A stretch of 64,000 bases of DNA from Sulfuracidifex tepidarius (GCF_008326425.1 NZ_AP018929.1:2122875-2186874), one strand, 5' to 3'. Shown: positions 16,950 to 26,271, numbered from the stretch's first letter. Made by a program: numbers and translations. The notes: a model not told the origin generated them from the letters alone.

Positions 16950-18146
16950 ATGAATGATTTAGTGAAAAAGGCAGAGAAGTTTCAGAAGGAAATCATCAGG
17001 ATAAGGAGGGAAATCCACGAGAACCCTGAGCTTTCCTACAAGGAAGAGAAGACGTCTTCGCTCGTGATCGAGACATTACGTTCCCTTGGGGTAGAGGTCC
17101 AGACCAACGTAGGTTTACCTACTGCAGTAGTCGGTAGGTTAAAGGGTAAAGGAAAGGGAAGCACGGTAGCCCTCAGGGCAGACATGGACGCGCTTCCGGT
17201 GAAAGAGGAGACAGACCTGCCATTCAAGTCCAAGGTGGACGGCGTGATGCACGCCTGCGGTCACGACACTCATGTGTCAATGCTTCTGGGAGCTGCAATG
17301 ATACTTTCAGAGGAGGAATTCCCAGGAGAGGTCAGGCTCCTTTTCCAGCCCGCAGAGGAGGACGGGGGTAAGGGAGGCGCCAAGCCCATGATAGAGGCTG
17401 GCGCTATGAAGGGAGTAGACTACGTCTTCGGGATACACATCTCCTCTTCCTACCCTTCCGGGGTCTTCGCGACTAGGAAGGGAGCTTTCATGGCAGTCCC
17501 TGACTCCTTCACCATCAGAGTACATGGCAGGGGAGGACACGGTTCAGCTCCCCATGAGACTGTTGACCCGATCCATACTTCAGTCCAAATAGCTAACGCG
17601 TTATACAGCGTGAACCGTTTGGTGAACCCGACTAAACCTTTCGTGCTCTCCATAACCAACATCCACTCCGGGACGACGGACAACGTGATCCCTGACGAAG
17701 CCTTTATGCAGGGCACAATCAGGAGCTTAGACGAAGACGTTAGGACGAGGGCCTTACAGTACGTTAAAGACGTGGTGTCATCAACGTGCTCAGTGTACGG
17801 TGCCGAGTGCGAAGTTAAGTTCATGGAAGACCCTTACCCTATCACGTTCAATGACCCTGATGTCACTGAGGAAGTAATGAACACCTTGAGGGAGATATCT
17901 ACAGTAGTTGAGACCAACCCGATCCTGGGAGCTGAGGACTTCTCAAGGTACCTGCAGGTTGCCCCGGGGACGTTCTTCTTCCTCGGAACTAGAAACGAGA
18001 AGAAGGGTTGCGTATATCCTAACCACAGTTCCCAGTTCTGCGTTGATGAGGACGTACTGAAGCTCGGGGCTGCAGCATACGCTTCCCTTGCTCTCAAGTT
18101 CACGAAGGAGGAGAGGAAAAAAGTGAATGATCAAGGAAAACGCTAG
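16950..18146 (+). CDS. cpsA: M20-family metallo-carboxypeptidase / amidohydrolase (CpsA-like)
   Basis: A 398-residue cytoplasmic zinc enzyme that releases C-terminal amino acids from short peptides or deacylates N-acyl amino acids. Motifs of the M20D/CPSA group are present: HACGHDTHVS (residues ~101-110, zinc His and Asp), LFQPAEEDGGKG (catalytic Glu pair ~136-137), GIHISS, the dimerisation domain with RGGHGSAPH, and C-terminal GAEDFSRYL and YPNHSSQFCVDE. Length matches the thermostable carboxypeptidase of Saccharolobus. ATG 16950 follows the promoter repeat by 27 bases, consistent with a leaderless mRNA. It is followed by a long pyrimidine-rich stretch that probably ends transcription. Amino acids released could supply the nitrogen pathways nearby. 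Confidence 0.88.
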   Translation: MNDLVKKAEKFQKEIIRIRREIHENPELSYKEEKTSSLVIETLRSLGVEVQTNVGLPTAVVGRLKGKGKGSTVALRADMDALPVKEETDLPFKSKVDGVMHACGHDTHVSMLLGAAMILSEEEFPGEVRLLFQPAEEDGGKGGAKPMIEAGAMKGVDYVFGIHISSSYPSGVFATRKGAFMAVPDSFTIRVHGRGGHGSAPHETVDPIHTSVQIANALYSVNRLVNPTKPFVLSITNIHSGTTDNVIPDEAFMQGTIRSLDEDVRTRALQYVKDVVSSTCSVYGAECEVKFMEDPYPITFNDPDVTEEVMNTLREISTVVETNPILGAEDFSRYLQVAPGTFFFLGTRNEKKGCVYPNHSSQFCVDEDVLKLGAAAYASLALKFTKEERKKVNDQGKR

Positions 18147-18275
18147 AAGTTTTCCCCTCTCTTTCCTTACCTCTTTCCCTCCTCCCTTTTTTACCTCCCT
18201 TCCCTCTCTCACTTCTTTCTCTGTCTACTATTTTATTCCTTTTTCACTTTCTTACATTTCTTTTCCTACTCTATA
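18147..18275 (+). terminator. Pyrimidine-rich tract, probable transcription termination region
   Basis: About 130 bases after the carboxypeptidase stop are almost entirely T and C on the + strand, with several runs of T (TTTTTT near 18189, TTTTT near 18239). Archaeal RNA polymerase stops at T-rich stretches, and no hairpin is needed. It lies between two + strand genes. Confidence 0.5.
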
Positions 18276-18332
18276 GATTAAGAAAGATTATTAGAAAAAC
18301 AGTTTAATACCTTGTATTACATCACTTTTAAC

Positions 18333-19376
18333 ATGAAGGCTAAATCTACTGCAGTTATTGTTCTGCTACTTGTGGTAGCGGGAGGCGTAGTGTCTTTCTT
18401 TACAATATATCACCCGGACTCCTCTTCAATACCTTCCTCAAGTTCATCCTCTAGTACCTCAAGAGAAGCGTCCTCAACGAGAGGCGAAGCGATAACTTCT
18501 TCCAGCCCTACCCCTTCTGACTCAGTCTCAGAGATACTGCTCTATAACTCCGGCGGTACGTTCACGGTCCTGGGTCACCACCAGAGCGACAGTGCTTACT
18601 CCATGGCCGAGGCATACACCCCTGACGCGTCCCTCATGGTATCTCCTTTCGTGTGGAACATGAAGGTAGCTGACGGATACGTCAACATGACCTACGACGG
18701 GCCGACCCTCAATGTGGACATAAACATGACCCACTTCCAAAAGATCACTCCTTCCATAGGTGTGAACGGCTACCCCGGGGTCATGTACGGGCAGGAGTGT
18801 TGGTTCCCCTTCGCAGGCCGTACAGTGGAGTCTCCCCTCCTTGAGTTGCCTGCACCGGTGGAGAGCTTACCTTACACCGATTCATGTCTCTCCTATTCTC
18901 TCTGGTTAGACAAGGGGTCAATTGACGACTTCTCCTACGACATATGGATGAGCCAGGACCCTAACACGACTTACTTGAAGTTCCCCGACGTAGAGATCAT
19001 GATATGGCTGTACCACCAGGAGGAAATAACCTCCAAGTACTTCGTAAATGAGGGCACCTTCACAGTGCCCGGCGTGGTTAACGGGACGCCTGAGAACATG
19101 ACTTTCTCAGTGTACGTCCTACCCCACACGGGTAGCGGAGACGGTTGGATAGGAGTCTACTACGTAAGCCAACAGGAAATGGAGGGTAAGGTCACAGTAC
19201 CTCTGACCACCATGGTTCAGGGGAGCTTCCCCTTCATGGAAAAGATATTCAAGAACATGAATGAGAGCACATATTACTTGGACGCTGTGCAGGTAGGAAT
19301 GGAGTTCAACAACGACTCTGCTGGTACAGCACTGATGGGTTACTCCTTGTACAACTGGACTATACAAGTCGGATGA
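18333..19376 (+). CDS. Secreted or membrane-anchored GH12 endo-beta-glucanase
   Basis: The 347-residue protein begins with a short charged end and one hydrophobic segment (residues ~5-25, STAVIVLLLVVAGGVVSFF), then a Ser/Thr-rich linker (~30-64) and a globular domain. The domain fits glycoside hydrolase family 12: PGVMYGQECWFPFAG, FPDVEIMIWLY with the nucleophile Glu (~E221), and VGMEFNND near the C-terminus with the acid/base Glu (~E324). GH12 enzymes cut beta-1,4-glucans; Saccharolobus has extracellular acid-stable members with the same Ser-rich linker. Many N-x-S/T sites fit a glycosylated outer-surface protein. ATG 18333 is preceded at about 26 bases by TTTAATACC, a TATA-like box. The gene stands alone. 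Confidence 0.8.
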   Translation: MKAKSTAVIVLLLVVAGGVVSFFTIYHPDSSSIPSSSSSSSTSREASSTRGEAITSSSPTPSDSVSEILLYNSGGTFTVLGHHQSDSAYSMAEAYTPDASLMVSPFVWNMKVADGYVNMTYDGPTLNVDINMTHFQKITPSIGVNGYPGVMYGQECWFPFAGRTVESPLLELPAPVESLPYTDSCLSYSLWLDKGSIDDFSYDIWMSQDPNTTYLKFPDVEIMIWLYHQEEITSKYFVNEGTFTVPGVVNGTPENMTFSVYVLPHTGSGDGWIGVYYVSQQEMEGKVTVPLTTMVQGSFPFMEKIFKNMNESTYYLDAVQVGMEFNNDSAGTALMGYSLYNWTIQVG

Positions 19377-19424
19377 GGCGTCATGAAATCTTATCCTCCC
19401 TGTGACTAGGGAGAGGAAAGTAAG

Positions 19425-20765
19425 TGAACTCACCCCGCCCTTACGGACGGGGCTTCCTGCTTCCTAGCTCCACCTTGCCAGTACCGAAGTACCGGTAGAG
19501 GGCGGAACTCCACAGGCCCTAAGGGTCGCACCGACCCCGATCTACGTAAGATGTTCAGGGAGGCGTTGTAATCACGGTCTGTGATCCATCCGCATCGCGG
19601 ACAGGAGAACACTCGGTCAAGGAGGGTTAGGTCTTCCTTCACGTAACCGCATTTGGCGCAGGTTTTGGACGTGTACGCCGGATCCACAAGGGCAATGGAT
19701 TTACCGTGCTTCTCCATCTGGTACTTCAAGATCATCTTGAGCTCGTGGAAGGCGACGTCGTGGAGCCTCATCCTCATCCTTCGGAGGGAGTTGCCCACGA
19801 GCTTCTTGACTTGTATGTCCTCCATAACGAGGACGTCGTAGTTCCTTGCAAAGTGTTTACCTAACCTCATGTAGAGGTCTTTCCTCAGGTTCTTGAGGTG
19901 CTCGTATGCCTTGGCTAACTTGATCTTTGCTTTGAACCAGTTCTTGGAGAGGAACTGCTTCCTGGACAGGATTCGGTGTAGGTGCCTCACCTTCCATAAC
20001 GCCTTCTCGTAAGGCTTCAGGTTGGGGAAGTACTCCCCATCGGAAGTCATGATGAGGGTCTTGATGCCCACATCAAGTGCAGTTACCTTGTTGACCTGAG
20101 GTAGCTTGGGGAACTCGTAATCGACCACGAAGGAGATGTAGATCCTCCCCGAAGGTATCAACTTCACGATCACTCTCTTTACCTTATCAAGGGGGAAGTC
20201 CCTATGCACCAGAACCTTGAAGACGCCCAGGTGGGAGAGGCTCAGCTTCATCAACTTCTTGGGGTGGCCCTCCCTCGCCTCTCTGCTATTCTTCCTGATT
20301 ATCTTCGCGCTCAGCACTTTCCACCCGCTCTGCGGGTACACAAGCGAGTACCATCTGTGGGGCTTCCTCTCCTTGGGGAAACGCGCCAATCCCTTGAAGA
20401 ACCTCTCCCTAGCCTCGTAGAAGCGATCTGCAACGTTCTGCGCCACCTGAGAGTGCATTTGTTTATACTCCCCGTCCTGCTTCCTCAGGTCTAGGGCTAG
20501 TTGTCTCAACTGGGTTTGATTCAGACCTTTTCCATCTCTTGCATAGAAATAGGAGTCTGCCCAACGCAGGGTGTTGTACAGCTCACACGCCATCCTTAAC
20601 TGGGCCTTTAACGCCCTCAACGTTTGCGAATTTGTGTAGGCTCGAAACCTGAATCCTACGTCAGGCATTAGGAGAATTTTGAAGAGCCGATATTTAACCT
20701 TATACAAAGGGGGCTATCCATCCCTCCCTGACGGAAGGGGTCTTCCGCCCCCTTTGAACCCCCAT
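19425..20765 (-). mobile_element. IS200/IS605-family (IS1341-type) element with intact tnpB
   Basis: The element is bounded at the tnpB 3' end by the palindrome CCCCGCCCTTACGGACGGGG (19434-19453). At the 5' end there is a structured segment (20708-20765) with GGGGGCTATCCATCC and GACGGAAGGGGTCTTCCG. The same two ends recur around the 9.3-kb mini-element. Exact boundaries need comparison with an empty site. Confidence 0.7.
19430..20668 (-). CDS. tnpB: TnpB RNA-guided nuclease, intact
   Basis: A full-length 412-residue TnpB of the IS1341 type. All catalytic parts are visible: RuvC-I ([11 protein letters not shown]), RuvC-II ([12 protein letters not shown]), a four-Cys zinc ribbon (CAKCGYV...CPRCGW) and RuvC-III ([12 protein letters not shown]). 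The N-terminal helical region ([14 protein letters not shown] onward) is complete. TnpB cuts DNA guided by an RNA from the element's right end; here the ~90 bases after the last zinc-ribbon helix overlap that end. ATG 20668 fits the family start ([11 protein letters not shown]); a TTG at 20707 would add 13 residues. No tnpA is nearby. A deleted relative lies at 9150-9465. Confidence 0.9.
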   Translation of the reverse strand: MPDVGFRFRAYTNSQTLRALKAQLRMACELYNTLRWADSYFYARDGKGLNQTQLRQLALDLRKQDGEYKQMHSQVAQNVADRFYEARERFFKGLARFPKERKPHRWYSLVYPQSGWKVLSAKIIRKNSREAREGHPKKLMKLSLSHLGVFKVLVHRDFPLDKVKRVIVKLIPSGRIYISFVVDYEFPKLPQVNKVTALDVGIKTLIMTSDGEYFPNLKPYEKALWKVRHLHRILSRKQFLSKNWFKAKIKLAKAYEHLKNLRKDLYMRLGKHFARNYDVLVMEDIQVKKLVGNSLRRMRMRLHDVAFHELKMILKYQMEKHGKSIALVDPAYTSKTCAKCGYVKEDLTLLDRVFSCPRCGWITDRDYNASLNILRRSGSVRPLGPVEFRPLPVLRYWQGGARKQEAPSVRAG

Positions 20766-21033
20766 TAAGATAAAATAACGTGAGAGGTCATGCGAATCTT
20801 CAAGAGATCAGGGATGGAGTTAGCGGAGAAAGGTAAATAGGACTTCTTAAGTCCAAGAAAACTCAACTCTCTTAACTATATTCTATAATTGAAAACAGCG
20901 TCTTATTCGTTTATTAGACTTTTCTCCTTTCGTCCTAGGAGAGCTCAATACTCTTCCACTTTCGGCATACTGTCCCTCTATTGTAACTTATGCTCTAGTC
21001 CTCTAATAGATTAATACCAACAAATCTATATAC

Positions 21034-21372
21034 ATGATTGCTCTGGGTAGATGGAGAGCTTCCTCCTATATAAACTGCCTGAAAGACCACTTCGCAGATC
21101 AGAAGGCAGTCAGTTCTATGGCTTTCTTGATCGCTTCCTCCAAGAACGACGAGATAGACGTATTCGCCCTTGACACTGACAGCGTCATATACGTAGACAG
21201 ACTAGAAGACGTTAAAGGGGAGTGTATCTCCTATGTAAGCTTGTTTTCCTCGTACGATATCAACTTGATAAAGAAGACGAGCGTTAAGCTATGGAACTAC
21301 TACGGTAATAAGGAGATAAGTTTCGACGAAAAAGAGAAGAGACTCCTGTCGGACCTAGGGATCAAGATTTAA
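21034..21372 (+). CDS. Hypothetical protein, 112 residues
   Basis: I do not recognise this protein. It is a mixed alpha/beta sequence with no signal peptide or membrane segment and features such as FALDTDSVIYVDRLEDV and a Lys/Glu-rich C-terminus. ATG 21034 is the likely start, with an A/T-rich TAGATTAATACC about 25 bases upstream. Its 3' end overlaps the convergent HD-hydrolase gene by 11 bases. Codon use matches the neighbours, so it is probably a real gene. Confidence 0.6.
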   Translation: MIALGRWRASSYINCLKDHFADQKAVSSMAFLIASSKNDEIDVFALDTDSVIYVDRLEDVKGECISYVSLFSSYDINLIKKTSVKLWNYYGNKEISFDEKEKRLLSDLGIKI

Positions 21373-22642
21373 ACCTTAAGACGACATCAAATTCCTCTTT
21401 AAAATACTCTGAGATTTCATGGGCAGACTCATCGTCATATGTCCCTATATATACCTTATCCCTCTCCGGTGGTATGACTACGGACTCCTCATCCGACAAG
21501 CTCCTCGGAGCTTCTTTTTTCCCAAAACTCCTTTTTATTAAGATATTCCCAGTCTCCGTCTTTATTTCAACGTAGTCTAGAACTACTTTACCCTTGAACT
21601 CTAACAGCCTCTGATAGAGTTCCTTTTCGTGTCCCTTCTGAGCGATGGCTTTCATGAAATACCTAGCTTGACTTCCCTCTAATGAGGCTCTCTTATACCT
21701 TCTCCTGCAGACGAGAGCATGGTAAAAGTGAGAGAAGTCCTTGTCACCCCTCATTCCTCTAAGAACGTGAGTTACACTGTCATCAGTGAAGTTTAGGAAG
21801 TCCTTCAAGTCCGAGGGCAAAGTCAACCAGGATTTAGAGAGCGCGAAAGCAATAAAGTAAGCCATGACTGTGTTGTATATCTCGATCACAGGGTGGTTAT
21901 AGACAGAGCTATACATGTGAAATCTAGCGAGAAAGAAGTGTTCTAAGTCGTCTATGGCCTTGGAAGGGAACATGTATCCCGTGATTGAATCGGCATTCAC
22001 TGTCACATCCATGGTGTTAATTAGCCTCTCAGGATCTATGAGCCCGAACTTCGCCCCTGAGTAGTACGAGTCCCTCTGTAGGTAGTCTAGTCTATCAGCG
22101 TCAAGGTCTGAGTTAACGATCAGCTTTCCAACCTTAGTCAAGTCGTCCTTGGGCTCGCTTTTGCTGTAAACTTTAGACATAAAGTCGGATAGTTCCTTTT
22201 CTCCTAGCTCCCTGAGTATTCTCATCCCCATGACTTCATGCAGTTTAGTCTGTAACTTCTCCCTTTGCCCCACTAAACTGACAAGAGTGTGGTAGACTCC
22301 TGGGTTTAGATATTCGAGTACTTTGGCTGCGTACTCAAAGGTATGAGAGAAAGGGAAGTGTCCTATATCGTGGTATAACGCTAACCTCTTCACTCTCTCC
22401 TTTTCATCGTTCCCCAGGCTCAAACCATGGACTTTGTCAAGCATCATGGACGCAACGTGATAAGTCCCCAAGGAATGTTCAAATCTGCTGTGTCTCATGG
22501 AGGGAAACACCATGTACGCCATACCATTCTGAACTACATACCTCAGCCTCTGAAAGAAGGGATTATCAATTAAGTCTTTATCTATCCTTACAATACCGTG
22601 TATGGGGTCCCTGATGTATTTAACAGTCTTCACGTCACTCAT
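21362..22642 (-). CDS. HD-domain phosphohydrolase (dGTPase/SAMHD1-like)
   Basis: A 426-residue protein starting with the typical DPIHGIVRID. The metal site of the HD superfamily is complete: SRFEHSLGTYHVA (His), LALYHDIGHFPFSH (His-Asp) and a later DLDADRLDYLQRDSYY (Asp). The arrangement fits dNTP triphosphohydrolases and SAMHD1-like enzymes that hydrolyse nucleotides. Relatives take part in dNTP pool control or antiviral depletion, but many archaeal members are uncharacterised. ATG 22642 follows GACAGGAA. The C-terminal ~120 residues are less conserved and may be regulatory. The gene is convergent with the small hypothetical gene at 21034. Confidence 0.85.
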   Translation of the reverse strand: MSDVKTVKYIRDPIHGIVRIDKDLIDNPFFQRLRYVVQNGMAYMVFPSMRHSRFEHSLGTYHVASMMLDKVHGLSLGNDEKERVKRLALYHDIGHFPFSHTFEYAAKVLEYLNPGVYHTLVSLVGQREKLQTKLHEVMGMRILRELGEKELSDFMSKVYSKSEPKDDLTKVGKLIVNSDLDADRLDYLQRDSYYSGAKFGLIDPERLINTMDVTVNADSITGYMFPSKAIDDLEHFFLARFHMYSSVYNHPVIEIYNTVMAYFIAFALSKSWLTLPSDLKDFLNFTDDSVTHVLRGMRGDKDFSHFYHALVCRRRYKRASLEGSQARYFMKAIAQKGHEKELYQRLLEFKGKVVLDYVEIKTETGNILIKRSFGKKEAPRSLSDEESVVIPPERDKVYIGTYDDESAHEISEYFKEEFDVVLRFKS

Positions 22643-23605
22643 TTCCTGTCTTTCATAGAGAGACTGGAATAATTCTTAATTAATGTTTCTGTAGTGAAAT
22701 CTTTATAGGTTTCGGGATAGTATGAGTTACTGAAATGGAATTGTCGTGTAATATGGACTTCTCTCTAGAACCTTCTCCTATAGTAAAGGAGAGTTAGCTG
22801 GATCATTATTCTTGTGTTTCTCTATAAGAGGTGATAATAAGCAAGACGGAATACTAACTAGGATAAGCAAAAGAAATACCTTCACCTCCTCTCAATCTCT
22901 TTGTCTTGATCTTCTCTGTGGTTCCCTTAGGGTCATAGTTCACCTTCTTTACTCTATTGAGATTTTCTTTTCTCAAGTGAGTAACGCTTGTTTCTAACTT
23001 GTGTTTGCATGAAATAAAAATATTTAATGTCTCTTTTTATCATCTTATCTTTATCGCGTTAACTCAAAATGTCTTTGGACTAACGTCAATTTTAATTCGA
23101 GAGAAATGATATATTTAGAAAGCTAAGTTACATTGGGAGAAATGTTGGAAGGTTTAAAAGTGGTATCTAGATTATCATGTTTATAATATACACTCCTCAC
23201 GGACGGATAGGGGGAAAGAACTTCTTATGGAGGAGGTTCTTGAAGTGACGCCCATCTGATCGTAGTTTGCGAAGGAGAAGGACATGAAAGATCAAGTGAT
23301 AATTTAATTCGCCAAGCTAAAGAAAGGAGGTATGTAGTCTCTGCTCTCGTACTAATTATCGAATAACGTCAAGGTACTCAAGGATTTCTCCATGGCGAAG
23401 AAGCACTCCTTCAGATGCTTGAAGGCGAGCTTAGACTACGTGCACTTTGAAATGTCTTTCAGGGGTGGGAGTTCTCGGCTTAGTGGACAAGGTTTGAACG
23501 TTTCGGAACACGTCTTGCGGGCAGAACAGTCACAACGCGTTCACAGTATAGTATAGTAAAGTAAAACTTAATAGTTGTAAAGTAGACAGAAAAAATAGAT
23601 GAAAG
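22643..23605. other. Long non-coding stretch with a decayed coding remnant
   Basis: About 960 bases without an intact gene. From 23180 to 23530 short frames such as MAKKHSFRCLKASLDYVHFEMSF and VLGLVDKV...FRNTSCGQNSHNAFTV occur in different phases. This looks like a heavily decayed gene, perhaps a transposase, but I cannot name the family. The rest is A/T-rich with no repeat or RNA gene seen. Confidence 0.35.
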
Positions 23606-24100
23606 GTGGAGTTAAAACACGAGATAAAGTCAAATTTCAAAATAAATGAAAACACCGAGTTCTCGGAGGTGGTTAACTACAAGGACGGGAAGCTGATGAG
23701 CGTCCTGGATTCCCTGACCTTCAACCTAGACAACTCCAGGATAGGGATATCTGTCTCGAGGGACGAAAACGGTAATCTAAAGATTGCGATACTCAACGTT
23801 GTAAAGGACGTCAAGACAGGAAACGAGGTCGCAGAGAGGCAAGTGACCTCTTTCATCATCGACCCTCAAGGGAGGAAAGTCACTTACACCGAGGCGTCCT
23901 TTAACAAGCCCAAGGGTGTGTCTCCTCACAAGAGTGTCGAGGAAAAGTTGAAAAACGTAGACGAAATAATTAAAAAATCGATAAATGAAAGAGAGAATTA
24001 CGTGAAAACTCTTTTCAACGAAGCTAAAATCAACACCAAGGTGTTTAACATTGACACCGGCTCAGAGGAGAATACTCGAACTGACGAAAAGGAAGCCTAG
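23606..24100 (+). CDS. Hypothetical protein in operon with a wHTH regulator
   Basis: A 164-residue protein with no recognised domain. The N-terminal ~110 residues are rich in beta-strand patterns (FNLDNSRIGISVSRDENGNLKIAIL). The C-terminal ~55 form a charged helix (SVEEKLKNVDEIIKKSINERENYVKTL), possibly a coiled coil. No membrane segment. The start appears to be GTG 23606, since no in-frame ATG lies near. The gene overlaps the following winged-helix gene by 50 bases, so the two are translated together; it may be the partner or target of that regulator. Confidence 0.65.
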   Translation: MELKHEIKSNFKINENTEFSEVVNYKDGKLMSVLDSLTFNLDNSRIGISVSRDENGNLKIAILNVVKDVKTGNEVAERQVTSFIIDPQGRKVTYTEASFNKPKGVSPHKSVEEKLKNVDEIIKKSINERENYVKTLFNEAKINTKVFNIDTGSEENTRTDEKEA

Positions 24101-24443
24101 GACGTTCTCCGAGTTGAGGAGAGACACCGGGTTGACCGATGCGGGGCTTTACAAAGCGTTACAGTCCTTAGAGAAGGGTGGGTACATCCAAAAGAAAGAC
24201 TTGGGGTACACGATAACCACGAAGGGACTCAACGCGATAGAAAGAGAGAAAGTGTTTAGACAAGGGAGTATCACAGTGTTTTACGAGGGTGTCTCGGAGG
24301 AGAAAGTAAAAGAGATATGTAAAGCGCTGAGCGACGAAGAAGGTAAATTCTACATCCACGCCTTCAGAGAGGACAATCCCTCCGAGATAGACGAAATCTT
24401 GGGTCTGTCAATCCTCGTCCCTGAGCTGTTAGATAATAAATGA
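24051..24443 (+). CDS. Winged helix-turn-helix transcriptional regulator
   Basis: A 130-residue DNA-binding protein. Residues ~5-70 form a winged helix (RRILELTKRKPRTFSELRRD, GLTDAGLYKALQSLEKGGYI, then a wing ending YTITTKGLNAIE) of the ArsR/MarR/PadR type. The rest (~75-130) is a small alpha/beta domain (ITVFYEGVSEEKVKEICKALS) that could bind a ligand or mediate dimerisation. The start is TTG 24051, inside the upstream gene; this long overlap points to translational coupling. No operator could be identified. Confidence 0.75.
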   Translation: MTPAQRRILELTKRKPRTFSELRRDTGLTDAGLYKALQSLEKGGYIQKKDLGYTITTKGLNAIEREKVFRQGSITVFYEGVSEEKVKEICKALSDEEGKFYIHAFREDNPSEIDEILGLSILVPELLDNK

Positions 24444-24532
24444 CAACACTTCAATCTCCTTTTCCCCCTTTCTTCATTATAAAGAGTTTTAACATTTAGA
24501 GTATGTTTTTCCTGACCCCTCTACTAGCCTCT

Positions 24533-24937
24533 TCATTTCCCTCCGTTGTGCCATTCCGGCACCTTGGGGTTTACCGCGTCCCATGTGTCGTACGGCTTCA
24601 CGTCCAGTACGGGAGTACCGTCGAACGCGTTAACTCCCCTCACATATAACGTGTTCTTTTCCCTCTTTACTAGGCTCACTACAGAGACCCCAAGAGGATT
24701 CGGTCTGTTCTGGGACCTGGTCGAGAAGACCCCTATCACTTTCTCGCCTCTCCTCCTGGTGATCTCGTACCCCCGAGAGAGGTGGAGGTGGTAGATCAGG
24801 ATGAGGTGGGAGAACTCCTCTATCCCCTCCAGACCTTGGGAGAACTCGGGCTTCAACTCCACCCTGACCAAGGAGTCCCTTGACGAGGAACCGTCGTCCC
24901 TCTTGATGAAACCCACGTAATCGAAGCAACAGTCCAT
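24533..24937 (-). CDS. trmO: tRNA methyltransferase TrmO (TsaA/YaeB-like)
   Basis: A 134-residue protein of the TrmO family, which uses S-adenosylmethionine to N6-methylate threonylcarbamoyladenosine-37 of some tRNAs. Hallmarks are the SAM-binding GVFSTRSQNRPNPLGVSVV and the C-terminal DGTPVLDVKPYDTWD. The protein is a single beta-barrel domain of normal archaeal length. ATG 24937 is chosen over TTG 24961 because an A/T-rich AAATATTTTA lies 26-36 bases upstream of it, consistent with a leaderless mRNA. Confidence 0.85.
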   Translation of the reverse strand: MDCCFDYVGFIKRDDGSSSRDSLVRVELKPEFSQGLEGIEEFSHLILIYHLHLSRGYEITRRRGEKVIGVFSTRSQNRPNPLGVSVVSLVKREKNTLYVRGVNAFDGTPVLDVKPYDTWDAVNPKVPEWHNGGK

Positions 24938-25110
24938 GGTATTTTCTATTTGTGGAGTCAATAAAATATTTTGCTGAGAGATAAGGGAAAAAGAACAAAT
25001 CCTAGAAGAGACCAGAGGGGAATTCGTCCTCCCCTCTCTTCCTCTCTTCCTAATTCCTCTCTACCCTTCACAACGTATGTATTTTTTACTTCTCCGTCCC
25101 TTTTATCCCC

Positions 25111-26271
25111 ATGATTCTCGGAACTCTCGGGTCTGACAAGATGGTCACCACGGTGAACGCTATTCTCTCGGAAGTGTTCACGGAGGTCTTTCCCTCGGAA
25201 GTGAGGATATATACCGAGGACGATCCCTCCTTCGACTACAGCAAGATCAAGGACTTCCTGAGGGTGCTTAACGTGGACGCTGACGTTAAAGTGGTTCGGG
25301 TCGGGAAGGGGATCTCGAGGTGGAAGGACGTAATAAGCAAGGAGAGCCTAGACGTGGCTGACGTGACCCCTGGTAGGAAGTACATGGCACTGGCCCTCCA
25401 TAACTACTCCAACTCAGGTCAGGTGAGGTACGTCTACCTGGAGAACGAAAGGAAGGGGTACCGCCCTTTCGGTTATACCCCCTTTCATGAGATAAAGGTG
25501 GTCGACCTCAGGCAGGGGACAGAGGTGAAGATGAAGGCTATCAAGACTAGGGGAAGTCCCTCCGAGGTGAACCTGAACTACACAGGCCTCAGGATGACCC
25601 TGAACATGTTGTCGCTCCTGGGGGAGGTCAAGCTGGACTACACCTCAGACGAGAAGGCGGAGGAGTTCTGTAAGAGCTGGTCTGGGGAAGTCAAGTTCAA
25701 GGAGGAGAGCGAGATGGCCAAGGCTAGGGGGAGGTTGATAGCCGACACTAACGTGTACATGTCCATGGGCCCTAGGCTCCTTTACTTCGGGGACAAGGTC
25801 CTCCCCTCCTCCTCTACTTACGCCGAGCTCCTCAGCAGGACAGACTCCACACAGAAGATGAGCCCGGAGCTGACAAGGTTCCACCTAGGGATGTACGCAT
25901 TCAGGCTGGTACACGACAAGGTGCCCGACCCGTCCAAGAAGTTCGGCGACGTCCCCCTCATAAACGAGGCGAAGTACCTGAAGTCGGAAATGAGCGAGGA
26001 GGTCACTCTGGTCACGGGAGACAGCGGGGTCATGAGGTCGGCCAGATCCAAGGGTTTAAACGTGATATACCTCCACGACAGAGAGAAAGGGAAGGTAGAC
26101 TTTACCTCCAAGGCCCTGTGTTTGTCGGCATTCACTAAGGTGGACGTGAACGTGAACGGGGATACCTTCCTGAACGTGAGGGACTGGCAGTTCGAGACGT
26201 CAAAGGTGAGGAGCCTAAAGCAGGACTACAACTACGCCTACCTTTCCTACCTTCTGACAAAAAAGGAATGA
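25111..26271 (+). CDS. Candidate CARF-like sensor fused to a PIN-domain RNase
   Basis: A 386-residue protein in two parts. The N-terminal ~100 residues start MILGTLGSDKMVTTVNAILSE and contain DVADVTPGRKYMALAL (84-96). This resembles the CARF-domain pattern: a glycine loop after strand 1, then a T-x-G-x-(K/R)-x-M motif that contacts cyclic oligoadenylate. The C-terminal part (~205-386) has the acidic residues of a PIN nuclease: D212 in LIADTNVY, E239 in TYAEL and D304 in LVTGDSGVM. If right, this is a type III-linked effector that cleaves RNA when the CRISPR second messenger binds. No type III genes are in this window. ATG 25111 has a T-rich TATA-like box near -28. The PIN call is firm; the CARF call is tentative. 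Confidence 0.6.
   Translation: MILGTLGSDKMVTTVNAILSEVFTEVFPSEVRIYTEDDPSFDYSKIKDFLRVLNVDADVKVVRVGKGISRWKDVISKESLDVADVTPGRKYMALALHNYSNSGQVRYVYLENERKGYRPFGYTPFHEIKVVDLRQGTEVKMKAIKTRGSPSEVNLNYTGLRMTLNMLSLLGEVKLDYTSDEKAEEFCKSWSGEVKFKEESEMAKARGRLIADTNVYMSMGPRLLYFGDKVLPSSSTYAELLSRTDSTQKMSPELTRFHLGMYAFRLVHDKVPDPSKKFGDVPLINEAKYLKSEMSEEVTLVTGDSGVMRSARSKGLNVIYLHDREKGKVDFTSKALCLSAFTKVDVNVNGDTFLNVRDWQFETSKVRSLKQDYNYAYLSYLLTKKE

Noticed and set aside
22812-22997. 61-codon frame upstream of the HD-hydrolase gene
   Set aside because: No start signals, hydrophobic low-information sequence and no recognisable family.
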